Shown piece by piece: positions 1-5,271 of a stretch of DNA of 5,409 nucleotides (its first letter is position 1; every line of letters begins with the position of its first letter). Source of the stretch: CAJINA01 sp964647585 (GTDB lineage Bacteria; Desulfobacterota; Desulfobacteria; Desulfobacterales; CAJINA01); contig CAZYGG010000124.1 of assembly GCA_964647585.1 (NCBI GenBank), positions 1-5,409 of the forward strand, given 5' to 3'. The translations under genes and the position numbers were made by a program. The notes below the pieces were generated by a model that did not search any database, was not told where the DNA came from, and saw only the letters and a program-made list of their open reading frames with translations.

Positions 1-133
1 GGGAATCCAGCATCTGCTGTAATTGAGCGGTGTTGATGGTTTTGTAATCCGCCAAGGCGGTTGTCAGCCCCCCCTGCAGCAACAGACCGGTCATTAGCAC
101 TACAACGGGCAATAGACGCAATGTTGATTTCAT
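1..133 (-). CDS. Exported protein, probably rhodanese-like, N-terminal part only
   Basis: The first 44 codons of a gene that runs off the left edge of the window. The protein starts MKSTLRLLPVVVLM, a short basic head followed by a hydrophobic core rich in L, V, G and T. It then reaches a signal-peptidase-I type site, A-L-A before D29, so it is most likely secreted to the periplasm. The mature part begins DYKTINTAQLQQMLDS. This resembles the first strand and helix of rhodanese-homology domains ('y..is..eL..ml') but carries no catalytic loop, which would lie outside the window. The start is ATG at 133, with a perfect AGGAGG four bases upstream. Signal peptide and start are well supported. The rhodanese call is an inference from about 16 residues and could be wrong. 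Confidence 0.7.
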   Translation of the reverse strand, partial: MKSTLRLLPVVVLMTGLLLQGGLTTALADYKTINTAQLQQMLDS

Positions 134-137
134 AGAG

Positions 138-143
138 CCTCCT
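138..143 (-). promoter_or_regulatory. Strong Shine-Dalgarno for the exported protein
   Basis: On the minus strand AGGAGG is followed by CTCT and then ATG, a perfect match to the 16S rRNA 3' end with a four-base spacer. It fixes the start at 133. Confidence 0.85.
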
Positions 144-186
144 AAACGAATTTGATCCACGAATTTTCTGCTATCAGATCAGGACT

Positions 187-215
187 ATTATTGCCTAAAA
201 AACGAAAAACATCAA
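187..215 (-). promoter_or_regulatory. Sigma70-type promoter for the exported protein
   Basis: Reading the minus strand, a -35 box TTGATG (210-215) is separated by exactly 17 T-rich bases from a -10 box AATAAT (187-192, five of six matches to TATAAT). Transcription would start near 180 and give a leader of about 45 bases ending in the AGGAGG site. This suggests the exported-protein gene is transcribed on its own and not only by readthrough from recN. It is inferred from consensus only. Confidence 0.5.
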
Positions 216-281
216 TTGGATATTGTCAGCTGTACAATTCGGGCTCTGGTTCCGAATATTCCCCGCCCGAAAATCCCTCCC

Positions 282-301
282 GTCAGGAAATGGAACCTGA
301 C
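282..301 (-). terminator. Weak hairpin downstream of recN
   Basis: GTCAGG and CCTGAC form a perfect six-base stem around an eight-base loop, about 30 bases past the recN stop. The U-rich tract of a classic intrinsic terminator is missing: the sequence after the stem is GGGAGGGATTTT. It is at best a weak or factor-assisted terminator, and could be incidental because one arm is part of the adjacent CTGAC repeat. Confidence 0.25.
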
Positions 302-331
302 CGCTGACGTCTGATATCTGACCTCTGCTTT
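297..331. repeat. Degenerate 7-base tandem repeat abutting the recN stop
   Basis: Read on the plus strand, the units are CTGACCG, CTGACGT, CTGATAT, CTGACCT and a degenerate CTGCTTT, in exact 7-base register. The consensus is CTGAYNN. The run reaches the recN stop codon (330-332). This is noncoding, STRR-like simple sequence with no evident gene function. Confidence 0.6.
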
Positions 332-2033
332 AAGCTCGAAGCCCCAGAAGCTCCCGGGCATGTTCTACAGTCGTGGCGCTGATTTTGACCCCGCCCAGCA
401 TCCGGGCCATCTCCTGGACCCGCTGTTCGACATCCAGGGGTTCGATGAAGGTCAGGGTCCGCTTATTTTTGACCTTCTTGAAGATCAGGAAATGATGGTC
501 CCCGAACCGGGCAATCTGGGGCAAATGGGTGATGCAGATCACCTGGCAATGCCCGGCCAGGTCGGCCAGTTTCTTTCCGACCACCTCGGCCACGCCCCCC
601 CCGATGCCGGCATCAACCTCGTCGAACACAACGGTTTCCACCGATTCGCTGCCGGCCAGGATGACTTTCAAGGCCAGGACAACCCGGGAGAGCTCACCCC
701 CGGAAGCAATTTTTGACAGGGGCTTTAAGTCCTCGCCGACATTGGGCGCGATCAGAACCGAAACGGTGTCGATCCCGTTTTCCGTGAGCAGACAGTCTTG
801 AAAAACCAGGCCGGCACCCGCTTTTTCATCCGCCGGAATCGGTGCCACCACCACCGCAAAGCGGGTCCCCTGCATCTCAAGCCCGGCAAGCTCCGCCGCC
901 ACCAGTTTGGACAACCGCGTGCCAGCCTGCTTGCGCTTCTGGGAGAGTTTTACCGCCAGGCCACCGATTTTCCGGTTCGCGGCTGCCAGGGCTGCCTCTG
1001 TTTTGCTTACAGACCCGGTCAGGTTTTCGATTTCCGCCAGCTTTGCGTCTATGGCGTCCCGATACGCAAAGACCGCATCCAGGGCGCCGCCATATTTTTT
1101 CTTCAGGCGGCCGATCACATCCAACCGCTCTTCCACCTCTTCCAGCCGTTTGTCGTCCACCTCGATGTTACCGAGATAGGAACGCAGTTCCTGGACCACA
1201 TCTTCCACCTGGAAAACCGCCTCGGACAGCGCTTTGGCCCTTTGGGTCAAAACCGGGTCAATATCACCGGCTTTTTCCAGATCGGCCCTGGCCGCACCCA
1301 GCCGCTCCACTGCCGCGCCTTCGGCGCTGTAGAGGGTCTCCACACTCTGAAAGACCGTCCCATATAAAGTTTCCGCATACTTGAGCCGTTTGCGCTCACC
1401 TTCCAGCGTTGCGTCCTCACCGGGGCTGATATCGGCCGCATCGATTTCGTTTTTCTGAAATTTGAGCAGCTCGCGCTGCTCGGCACTGCGTTTTTCCCGG
1501 GCCTTTAAATGTTTCAACGCTTTGATCAGGTCCTGAATTTGCCCGACCCCCGCGGCCACCTTGGCCCGCTGGTCATCCAGCCCCCCGAACCGATCCAGGA
1601 TACCCAACTGCTCTTCCGCCCTTAACAACACCTGATGGGCGTGCTGGCCTGATATGCTGGCCAGGCTGCGGGTGATGGCCCCCAGGTTCTGCATGTTCGC
1701 CAGGCGTCCATTTATATAAACCCGGTGCCGATCAGTGGCGGATATGACCCTTCTGATAATCAGGCCCTCTTCGGCGCCGTAGCCCTGGGCAGCCATGATT
1801 TGAGCTGCCCGGCTTTCCGCCGGGATACCGAACAGCGCCTCCAACTCCGCGGTCTCAGCTCCGGTCCTCACCATCTTCGCCGAGGCCCGGCTGCCCAGCA
1901 GCAGGTTCACCGCGTTGATAATAATGGATTTCCCGGCCCCGGTTTCGCCGGACAGAATGGTAAAACCATCGTTGAAGCGCATGGTGAGATCATCAATGAT
2001 CGCAAAATTTTTTATGGAGAGTTCCTGGAGCAT
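330..2033 (-). CDS. recN: DNA repair protein RecN
   Basis: RecN is an SMC-like ABC ATPase that acts early at DNA double-strand breaks, bridging ends and helping RecA-dependent recombination in the cytoplasm. The 567-residue protein has the family's usual length and full architecture. The N-terminal LQELSIKNFAIID is typical, and Walker A GETGAGKS lies at about residues 29-36. A long Lys/Glu/Ala-rich coiled-coil centre (about 150-370) follows, with the hinge-like middle reduced as usual in RecN. The ABC signature ASGGELSR is at about 443-450, Walker B VVFDE at about 468-472 followed by VDAGIGG, and the H-loop ITHLPQIARF at about 501-510. All ATPase motifs are intact. I chose ATG at 2033 over the in-frame TTG at 2042 because RecN proteins begin MLQEL and GAGG lies three bases before this ATG, while the TTG has no Shine-Dalgarno. 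No recognisable LexA box was seen upstream. Confidence 0.96.
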   Translation of the reverse strand: MLQELSIKNFAIIDDLTMRFNDGFTILSGETGAGKSIIINAVNLLLGSRASAKMVRTGAETAELEALFGIPAESRAAQIMAAQGYGAEEGLIIRRVISATDRHRVYINGRLANMQNLGAITRSLASISGQHAHQVLLRAEEQLGILDRFGGLDDQRAKVAAGVGQIQDLIKALKHLKAREKRSAEQRELLKFQKNEIDAADISPGEDATLEGERKRLKYAETLYGTVFQSVETLYSAEGAAVERLGAARADLEKAGDIDPVLTQRAKALSEAVFQVEDVVQELRSYLGNIEVDDKRLEEVEERLDVIGRLKKKYGGALDAVFAYRDAIDAKLAEIENLTGSVSKTEAALAAANRKIGGLAVKLSQKRKQAGTRLSKLVAAELAGLEMQGTRFAVVVAPIPADEKAGAGLVFQDCLLTENGIDTVSVLIAPNVGEDLKPLSKIASGGELSRVVLALKVILAGSESVETVVFDEVDAGIGGGVAEVVGKKLADLAGHCQVICITHLPQIARFGDHHFLIFKKVKNKRTLTFIEPLDVEQRVQEMARMLGGVKISATTVEHARELLGLRA

Positions 2034-2045
2034 GGGCCTCAAATT

Positions 2046-2073
2046 CGCATAGAGCAGAGCGCATGGCGCAGAG
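2046..2073. repeat. Degenerate 7-base tandem repeat upstream of recN
   Basis: Four contiguous units read on the plus strand: CGCATAG, AGCAGAG, CGCATGG, CGCAGAG. They are in perfect 7-base register with consensus CGCAKRG. It lies 13 bases before the recN start, so it would fall inside the recN 5' leader. recN therefore has a heptamer run on each side. Confidence 0.55.
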
Positions 2074-2160
2074 GGTAAAATCTATTGCAGGTCATAATTC
2101 GCATATATTCCGCGTCGGGTCAATAGAGTGAAAGACAGGGGATAGTCGCTGTGGCAACAA

Positions 2161-2308
2161 GGGGCCAAGGATTCAAGTGAAAACCAATAAAACCCTACAA
2201 GATTTAGTCGATGTGCTAAGGGCTTGGAATTTGAAGTCCATATTCTTTAGGCCTTAGGGGAACTTTGAAGTTCACTTGCCCCCTTGAATCCTCGAACCCT
2301 CGGCCCCT
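2161..2308. repeat. Imperfect inverted-repeat element, about 150 bases
   Basis: The left end GGGGCCAAGGATTCAAG (2161-2177) is mirrored at the right by CTTGAATCC (2283-2291) and GGCCCC (2302-2307), with about ten extra bases between the two right-hand blocks. Inside, CAAGTGAA (2174-2181) pairs with TTCACTTG (2271-2278). The interior also has a small hairpin GAACTT-TG-AAGTTC (2260-2273) and a direct repeat of TTTGAAGTYCA (2230-2240 and 2264-2274). There is no coding potential. It could be a MITE-like or REP-like dispersed repeat, or a leftover of two divergent copies of the octamer sequence. Its mobility is not shown. Confidence 0.4.
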
Positions 2309-2312
2309 ACCC
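2281..2312. repeat. Degenerate 8-base tandem repeat
   Basis: Contiguous units CCCTTGAA, TCCTCGAA, CCCTCGGC and CCCTACCC read in exact 8-base register. Two further units of the same type, TCCTTGAA and CCCTTTGC, lie at 2354-2369, directly against the channel gene's stop codon. The inverted left arm at 2161-2178 is made of the same octamer on the other strand. Confidence 0.5.
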
Positions 2313-2371
2313 TGGGCCTTTTCCCCTCGGCACGTAGTGAAGCGAACGCGCTATCCTTGAACCCTTTGCGC

Positions 2372-3382
2372 TCAAAAGTCCTTCTGCGCTATCGCGATAT
2401 TGTCCACCTCCCCCATCACGATCATGGTCAGTCCCGGTTCGATCTGCAGCTTGGCTCCGGGATTGAACTGGATTTCACCGCCGGGTTTCTTGGCACCCAG
2501 GACCAGGAGACCGAATCGCTCGGACAGGCCGGAGTTCCCCAGGGTCTTCCCGACCGCCGCTGTGCTCTGGGTAATCACCACCTGGTGTATCCGCAGGTTG
2601 CCCTGCTTGCTCCTGAGCATGGAGTCCAGGAAATCGACCACCGTGGGCCGGATCATCTCGGAAGCGATCCGCAGCGCCCCGATGGTATTGGGGGATACGA
2701 CACTGTTGGCGCCCGCCTTGGTCAGCTTGGGCTGGAGTTTAACGTTGGTCAGGCTGGAAATGATGCGGATCTTGCTGTTCAGCATCCGGGAGGCCATGGT
2801 GATATAAAGATTGTCCTTGTCGGAAGGCAGGCAGATGGCAACCCCGTGGGCATTTTCAATCCCGGCCGCCAGAAGATTTTCGTCCTCGGTGGCATCGCCC
2901 TGGATGTAGAGCAGGTCCTCAACGAATGTCAGGCAGCGGTCGATGGAATCCTGATCCGATTCGATCATCACCACGGACTCGCGGTTTTTGACCAGCTCCA
3001 TGATGACCGGCAGGCCAGTCTGCCCGCCTCCGCAAACAATAATATGGTTATTGAGTTTGCTGATTGTTTTTTTCATTTTCTTTTCCCTTAAAATACCCGA
3101 CAGTTCACCCTCGATCAAAATCGCTGTCATGGCCCCCAGCCCATAGAGGATGATGCTCATGCCAAAGATAATCAACACCATCGTGAAAATCTCGGCGGGG
3201 ACATTGCCGGTGATTTCGATAACCTCCCCGTACCCGACACTGGTAATGGAGATCACCGTCATGTAGAGACACTCCCAGATGCCGTATTTACCACCGAACA
3301 TGGCATAGTACCCCAGGGTACCGGCCAGGATAACGAGGACGATAAGCAGACAAACCAGTTGCAGGCGATGCTTTATATTCAT
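2372..3382 (-). CDS. 2TM potassium channel with RCK (TrkA-N/TrkA-C) regulatory domains
   Basis: An inner-membrane K+ channel subunit of MthK-type architecture; 336 residues is a typical length for this class. TM1 is at about 6-27, and the re-entrant pore helix begins at W36-E37. The selectivity filter TSVGYGE is at 47-53, with Ser in place of the usual Thr before VGYG. TM2 (about 65-90) has candidate gating-hinge glycines at 74, 81 and 83. After a charged linker comes the RCK_N Rossmann domain, with an intact GxGxxG (GGGQTG, 118-123), an acidic residue ending strand 2 (E141), and GDATEDENLLAAGI with ICLPSDKDNLY. A TrkA_C-type domain fills about 255-336. Four subunits would form the pore and the RCK domains a ligand-gated ring. 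The intact glycine motif suggests a nucleotide or similar ligand, which is inference. The start ATG at 3382 has only a weak Shine-Dalgarno. Not an NhaP or TrkA protein, because the pore is present. Confidence 0.92.
   Translation of the reverse strand: MNIKHRLQLVCLLIVLVILAGTLGYYAMFGGKYGIWECLYMTVISITSVGYGEVIEITGNVPAEIFTMVLIIFGMSIILYGLGAMTAILIEGELSGILREKKMKKTISKLNNHIIVCGGGQTGLPVIMELVKNRESVVMIESDQDSIDRCLTFVEDLLYIQGDATEDENLLAAGIENAHGVAICLPSDKDNLYITMASRMLNSKIRIISSLTNVKLQPKLTKAGANSVVSPNTIGALRIASEMIRPTVVDFLDSMLRSKQGNLRIHQVVITQSTAAVGKTLGNSGLSERFGLLVLGAKKPGGEIQFNPGAKLQIEPGLTMIVMGEVDNIAIAQKDF
3074..3090 (-). promoter_or_regulatory. Possible internal ribosome binding site and start (M103) inside the channel gene
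   Basis: On the minus strand TAAGGG (3085-3090) is followed by AAAAGAAA and ATG (3074-3076), which is codon 103 of the channel gene. The ATG lies in the linker between TM2 and the RCK domain, about ten residues before the first Rossmann strand. Initiation here would give a soluble RCK protein of 234 residues. Archaeal MthK makes such a product from an internal methionine. This site looks at least as good as the one at the annotated start. It is inferred from sequence only. Confidence 0.4.
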
Positions 3383-3435
3383 GTCGAAACCATGGATCGC
3401 GGTTCAAGTCCGGGTTGTCGTCCCGGCAAGTTAAA

Positions 3436-3459
3436 AGTGACTAAAGTGACTAAAGTTAA
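3436..3459. repeat. 9-base tandem repeat, two full copies plus part
   Basis: AGTGACTAA occurs twice back to back (3436-3444 and 3445-3453) and continues as AGTTAA. The last copy also forms the left arm of a larger inverted repeat. Confidence 0.65.
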
Positions 3460-3600
3460 TGCGGCGCTACGCGCCACTGTTTTCAATAAAATCAGCAGGA
3501 TACCTTAACTTTAGATCACTTCAGGCACTTGCAACGAGTGCCAACGCAAAAGCGTGTTGCTCTATCCTCGTTGCCCAGGTTGTTGGCCAACAAATGGGGC
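3444..3600. repeat. Nested inverted-repeat element
   Basis: AAGTGACTAAAGTTAA (3444-3459) is mirrored by TTAACTTTAGATCACTT (3505-3521), with one extra base. Between them is a perfect hairpin GGCGC-TAC-GCGCC (3463-3475). To the right are GGCACT-TGCAACG-AGTGCC (3524-3542) and a competing GCAACGAG/CTCGTTGC pair (3531-3538 and 3567-3574). Next comes ACGC-AAAA-GCGT (3544-3555), and then a 14-base perfect palindrome TTGTTGGCCAACAA (3580-3593) bounded by GCCC/GGGC (3573-3600). This much pairing in about 160 bases is unlikely by chance. A dispersed REP- or MITE-like repeat or a structured leader are the main options. Confidence 0.55.
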
Positions 3601-3653
3601 ATTTACACAACAGTCTCTTATACTTACACTGTATAAAAAAAACTTCAATCCCT

Positions 3654-3746
3654 AATATCGTTTGCCGGAATGCCCATTATTGTAAAGCATTACTTTAAAA
3701 CCGTGCTACCATCCAGCCGGATAAATATAATAAGGCAAACGATATT
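3654..3746. repeat. 13-base perfect inverted repeat around the probable rdgB promoter
   Basis: AATATCGTTTGCC (3654-3666) and GGCAAACGATATT (3734-3746) are exact reverse complements, 67 bases apart. The right arm overlaps the predicted transcription start of rdgB, and the left arm lies about 75-85 bases upstream. This spacing suits a repressor bound at two sites with DNA looping, but it could also be the ends of a small mobile repeat. The inner sequence also contains TAAAG-CATTA-CTTTA (3683-3697). Confidence 0.5.
3703..3731 (+). promoter_or_regulatory. Candidate promoter for rdgB and the nitroreductase
   Basis: A perfect TATAAT (3726-3731) lies 17 bases after GTGCTA (3703-3708), which matches only three of six -35 bases. 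An alternative is an extended -10, TGCTACCAT at 3704-3712, with no proper -35. With the first choice, transcription starts near 3738 and gives a leader of about 150 bases with two stem-loops. Confidence 0.35.
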
Positions 3747-3811
3747 GAAAAAATCTTTACAAAAATGGCTGTCTATTTTAGTAGTGAGAGTTGCTCAAAT
3801 TTTATAAAAAA

Positions 3812-3868
3812 CCTTTTGCCCTGAATTCGAAGTCAAAAGGCGTAAGCTTGCCGGTCCGGCAGCGGACC
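3812..3868 (+). other. Two stem-loops in the rdgB leader
   Basis: CCTTTTG/CAAAAGG (3812-3818 and 3834-3840) forms a seven-base stem with a 15-base loop. GGTCCG-GCAG-CGGACC (3853-3868) is a perfect six-base stem with a tetraloop. The second hairpin ends ten bases before the Shine-Dalgarno GAGG (3879-3882). Neither has a U-tract, so they are not terminators as drawn. A role in mRNA stability or translation is possible but unproven. Confidence 0.45.
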
Positions 3869-3887
3869 AGATTATCACGAGGTTTCG

Positions 3888-4550
3888 ATGAACAATACCA
3901 TAACCCTGGTCATTGCCACCCGCAACCAGGGCAAACTCAGTGAAATATCCGACCTTTTGAAAGCGTATCCGGTGGACATCAAAAGTCTGGACGACTTTGG
4001 CCCCATCCCGGAGGTTGTGGAAGACGGCGAAACTTTTGAGGAAAATGCCTATAAAAAGTCCAGTTTCACCGCGCGGGTGCTGGGTTTTCCAGCCCTGTCC
4101 GACGATTCCGGGCTGATCGTGCCGGCCATAGACGGCGCCCCCGGGGTCCACTCCGCCCGTTGGGCCGGTGAAAACGCAACCGATCAAGACAAATGTAAAA
4201 AACTTTTAAGTGAGCTTGACGGTATCGCTGATCGCCGGGCCGCGTTTGAATGCGTGATCTCTATCGCGGTTCCCGGAGGACCCGCCCTGACCTATGAAGG
4301 CCGCTGTGAGGGGGAGATCCTCACGGCCCCGCGCGGCGACAATGGTTTCGGCTATGACCCTGTTTTTTACTATGCCCCCTTTGAAAAGACGTTTGCCGAA
4401 ATTCCCCGGGAACAGAAAAGTCAGGTCAGTCACCGGGGCAAAGCGCTGATGGAAATGCAATCCGAATTTGACCAGGTGCTTACCTGGATCGAACGCCACA
4501 TGCCGGTCCAGGAAAGGTTCCCCTGCCACGGGGGTGATGATGCTCGCTGA
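3888..4550 (+). CDS. rdgB: RdgB/HAM1 family dITP/XTP pyrophosphatase
   Basis: A cytoplasmic house-cleaning enzyme that hydrolyses ITP, dITP, XTP and dXTP to the monophosphate and pyrophosphate with Mg2+, keeping deaminated purines out of DNA and RNA. All family motifs are present in order: LVIATRNQGKLSEI (7-20, the TxNxxK substrate-binding signature), FEENAYKKS (50-58) and LSDDSGL (70-76, metal and catalytic aspartates D72/D73). These are followed by GAPGVHSARWAG (83-94), FGYDPVFY (154-161), FAEIPREQKSQVSHRGKA (169-186; the SHRGKA box is diagnostic). At 220 residues it is some 15-20 longer than most homologues. The extra tail, ending ERFPCHGGDDAR, lies over the start of the next gene and is probably not conserved. 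The start ATG has GAGG five bases upstream. It is probably co-transcribed with the overlapping nitroreductase. Confidence 0.96.
   Translation: MNNTITLVIATRNQGKLSEISDLLKAYPVDIKSLDDFGPIPEVVEDGETFEENAYKKSSFTARVLGFPALSDDSGLIVPAIDGAPGVHSARWAGENATDQDKCKKLLSELDGIADRRAAFECVISIAVPGGPALTYEGRCEGEILTAPRGDNGFGYDPVFYYAPFEKTFAEIPREQKSQVSHRGKALMEMQSEFDQVLTWIERHMPVQERFPCHGGDDAR
4530..4538 (+). promoter_or_regulatory. Ribosome binding site for the nitroreductase, inside rdgB
   Basis: GGGGGTGAT matches GGAGGTGAT, complementary to the 16S rRNA end, with one mismatch. It ends just before ATG 4540, with five bases between the G-run and the ATG. It decides against upstream starts and places initiation before the rdgB stop at 4548-4550. 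Confidence 0.6.
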
Positions 4551-5118
4551 TCTGATCAAGGCAAATCGAAGCTGCCGCCGCTTTGACCAAAGCCACACGG
4601 TGGCCCCCGAAACCCTTCGGGACCTGATTGACCTGGCCCGCTGCTCGGCCTCTGCTGCCAACCGCCAACCACTTAAATACATCACCTCAACCAATCCGGA
4701 TAAAAACAAAGAGATCTTTGCCTGTCTGGGGTGGGCCGCCTATCTGAAAGATTGGCCGGGGCCGGCTCCCGGTGAACGCCCCGCGGCCTATATCATCATT
4801 TGTGGTGATACCCGCATCAGCACCAATTTCTGGTGCGATCACGGCATCGCCAGCCAGAGCATCTTGCTGGGGGCTCGGGAAATGGGCCTGGCGGGCTGTA
4901 TTTTCGGGGCCATCAACAAGCCAAAGCTACGGAAATCGTGTGGTATACCCGCTGAGCTTGACGTCCTGCTGGTGCTGGCAATCGGGAAGCCGGCCGAAGA
5001 AATCGTCCTTGAACAGGTGGGGCCGGATGGTGATATAAAATACTGGCGGGATGAACAGCAGGTCCACCATGTCCCGAAACGGAATCTGGAGGAGATACTA
5101 TCAGCAAGTTTTGATTGA
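4540..5118 (+). CDS. Nitroreductase family protein (FMN-dependent)
   Basis: A small single-domain flavoprotein of 192 residues. Family members use FMN and NAD(P)H to reduce nitro groups, quinones or other acceptors; the natural substrate cannot be read from the sequence. Visible motifs are ANRSCRRF (8-15, FMN phosphate arginines R10 and R13/R14) and SASAANRQPLKY (36-47, the SxxNxQP FMN-ring motif). DHGIASQSILLGAREMGLAGC (100-120) is the long dimer-interface and FMN-binding helix followed by the G-rich turn. IGKPAEEI near the C-terminus matches the usual 'GxPae' strand. Several cysteines (C12, C35, C62, C88, C99, C120) are present but form no CxxC or ferredoxin cluster. The start is ATG 4540; ATG 4537 is also possible. 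An 11-base overlap with rdgB implies translational coupling. Confidence 0.9.
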   Translation: MLADLIKANRSCRRFDQSHTVAPETLRDLIDLARCSASAANRQPLKYITSTNPDKNKEIFACLGWAAYLKDWPGPAPGERPAAYIIICGDTRISTNFWCDHGIASQSILLGAREMGLAGCIFGAINKPKLRKSCGIPAELDVLLVLAIGKPAEEIVLEQVGPDGDIKYWRDEQQVHHVPKRNLEEILSASFD

Positions 5119-5124
5119 TTGCCG

Positions 5125-5144
5125 TCTCAAAACAATATTTGAGA
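5125..5144 (+). terminator. Hairpin just after the nitroreductase stop
   Basis: TCTCAAA-ACAATA-TTTGAGA is a perfect seven-base stem with a six-base loop, starting seven bases past the stop codon. There is no GC-rich core and no following U-tract, so as an intrinsic terminator it is weak. It could instead protect the 3' end of the rdgB-nitroreductase message, or be a protein binding site. Confidence 0.3.
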
Positions 5145-5157
5145 TCAGATCCAATAT

Positions 5158-5271
5158 AACGCCGGTTTCAATCCGATGGGAAGGTGGGGCGCTTGCGAAA
5201 CGCATCACATGCAAAGCGCCAGCCGGGATTGAGACTCCTTTCGTATGCGGTTGCCTGGCAAACGCCGGTTT
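5158..5271. repeat. 11-base direct repeat AACGCCGGTTT
   Basis: The sequence occurs at 5158-5168 and 5261-5271, flanking the inverted-repeat structure between them. The two copies are exact. This could be a target-site-like or recombination remnant, or chance. Confidence 0.4.
5165..5235. repeat. Nested inverted repeat, about 70 bases
   Basis: GTTTCAATCC (5165-5174) pairs with GGATTGAGAC (5226-5235): nine Watson-Crick pairs and one U-G in RNA. An inner arm GGCGCTTGC (5188-5196) pairs with GCAAAGCGCC (5211-5220), with one bulged base and a 14-base loop. Together they make a branched-free hairpin with an asymmetric internal loop. It lies in the spacer upstream of the last gene. Confidence 0.45.

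Larger units (their letters stand above)
2034..2371. other. Intergenic spacer between recN and the channel gene
   Basis: A 338-base stretch with no credible gene. It holds a heptamer repeat next to recN, an imperfect inverted repeat of about 150 bases, and an octamer repeat. The 10-base sequence AATTCGCATA occurs twice (2042-2051 and 2096-2105). On the minus strand these copies end at the recN leader and about 63 bases upstream of its start. A convincing recN promoter was not found: AT-rich candidates around 2076-2105 lack a good -35/-10 pair. Confidence 0.6.
3383..3887. other. Divergent intergenic spacer between channel gene and rdgB
   Basis: A 505-base stretch with no credible protein gene. 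From left to right it holds a hairpin CCGGG-TTGTCGT-CCCGG (3410-3426) in the channel leader, a nested inverted-repeat element (3436-3600) and a six-base-stem inverted repeat TTATAC/GTATAA (3618-3636). A 13-base inverted repeat around a likely promoter follows (3654-3746), then two hairpins in the rdgB leader. Promoters for both flanking genes should lie here, but only the rdgB one could be suggested. The right half is clearly more AT-rich than the genes. Confidence 0.6.

Noticed and set aside
842..1384. Long plus-strand frames opposite recN
   Set aside because: Antisense shadows of a GC-rich gene; proteins are Pro/Arg/Ser-rich with no motifs, and recN is unambiguous.
2034..2042. TTG start of recN three codons upstream
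   Set aside because: No Shine-Dalgarno before it, while ATG 2033 matches the family N-terminus MLQEL.
3459..3698. Open frame of 79 codons on the plus strand between the channel gene and rdgB
   Set aside because: It lies across the nested inverted repeats, has no Shine-Dalgarno and its protein shows no domain-like pattern. The frame is explained by the repeat element.
5165..5235. CRISPR repeat: GTTTCAATCC and GGATTGAGAC resemble ends of type I repeats
   Set aside because: There are only two copies, in opposite orientation, with no regular direct repeats and spacers.
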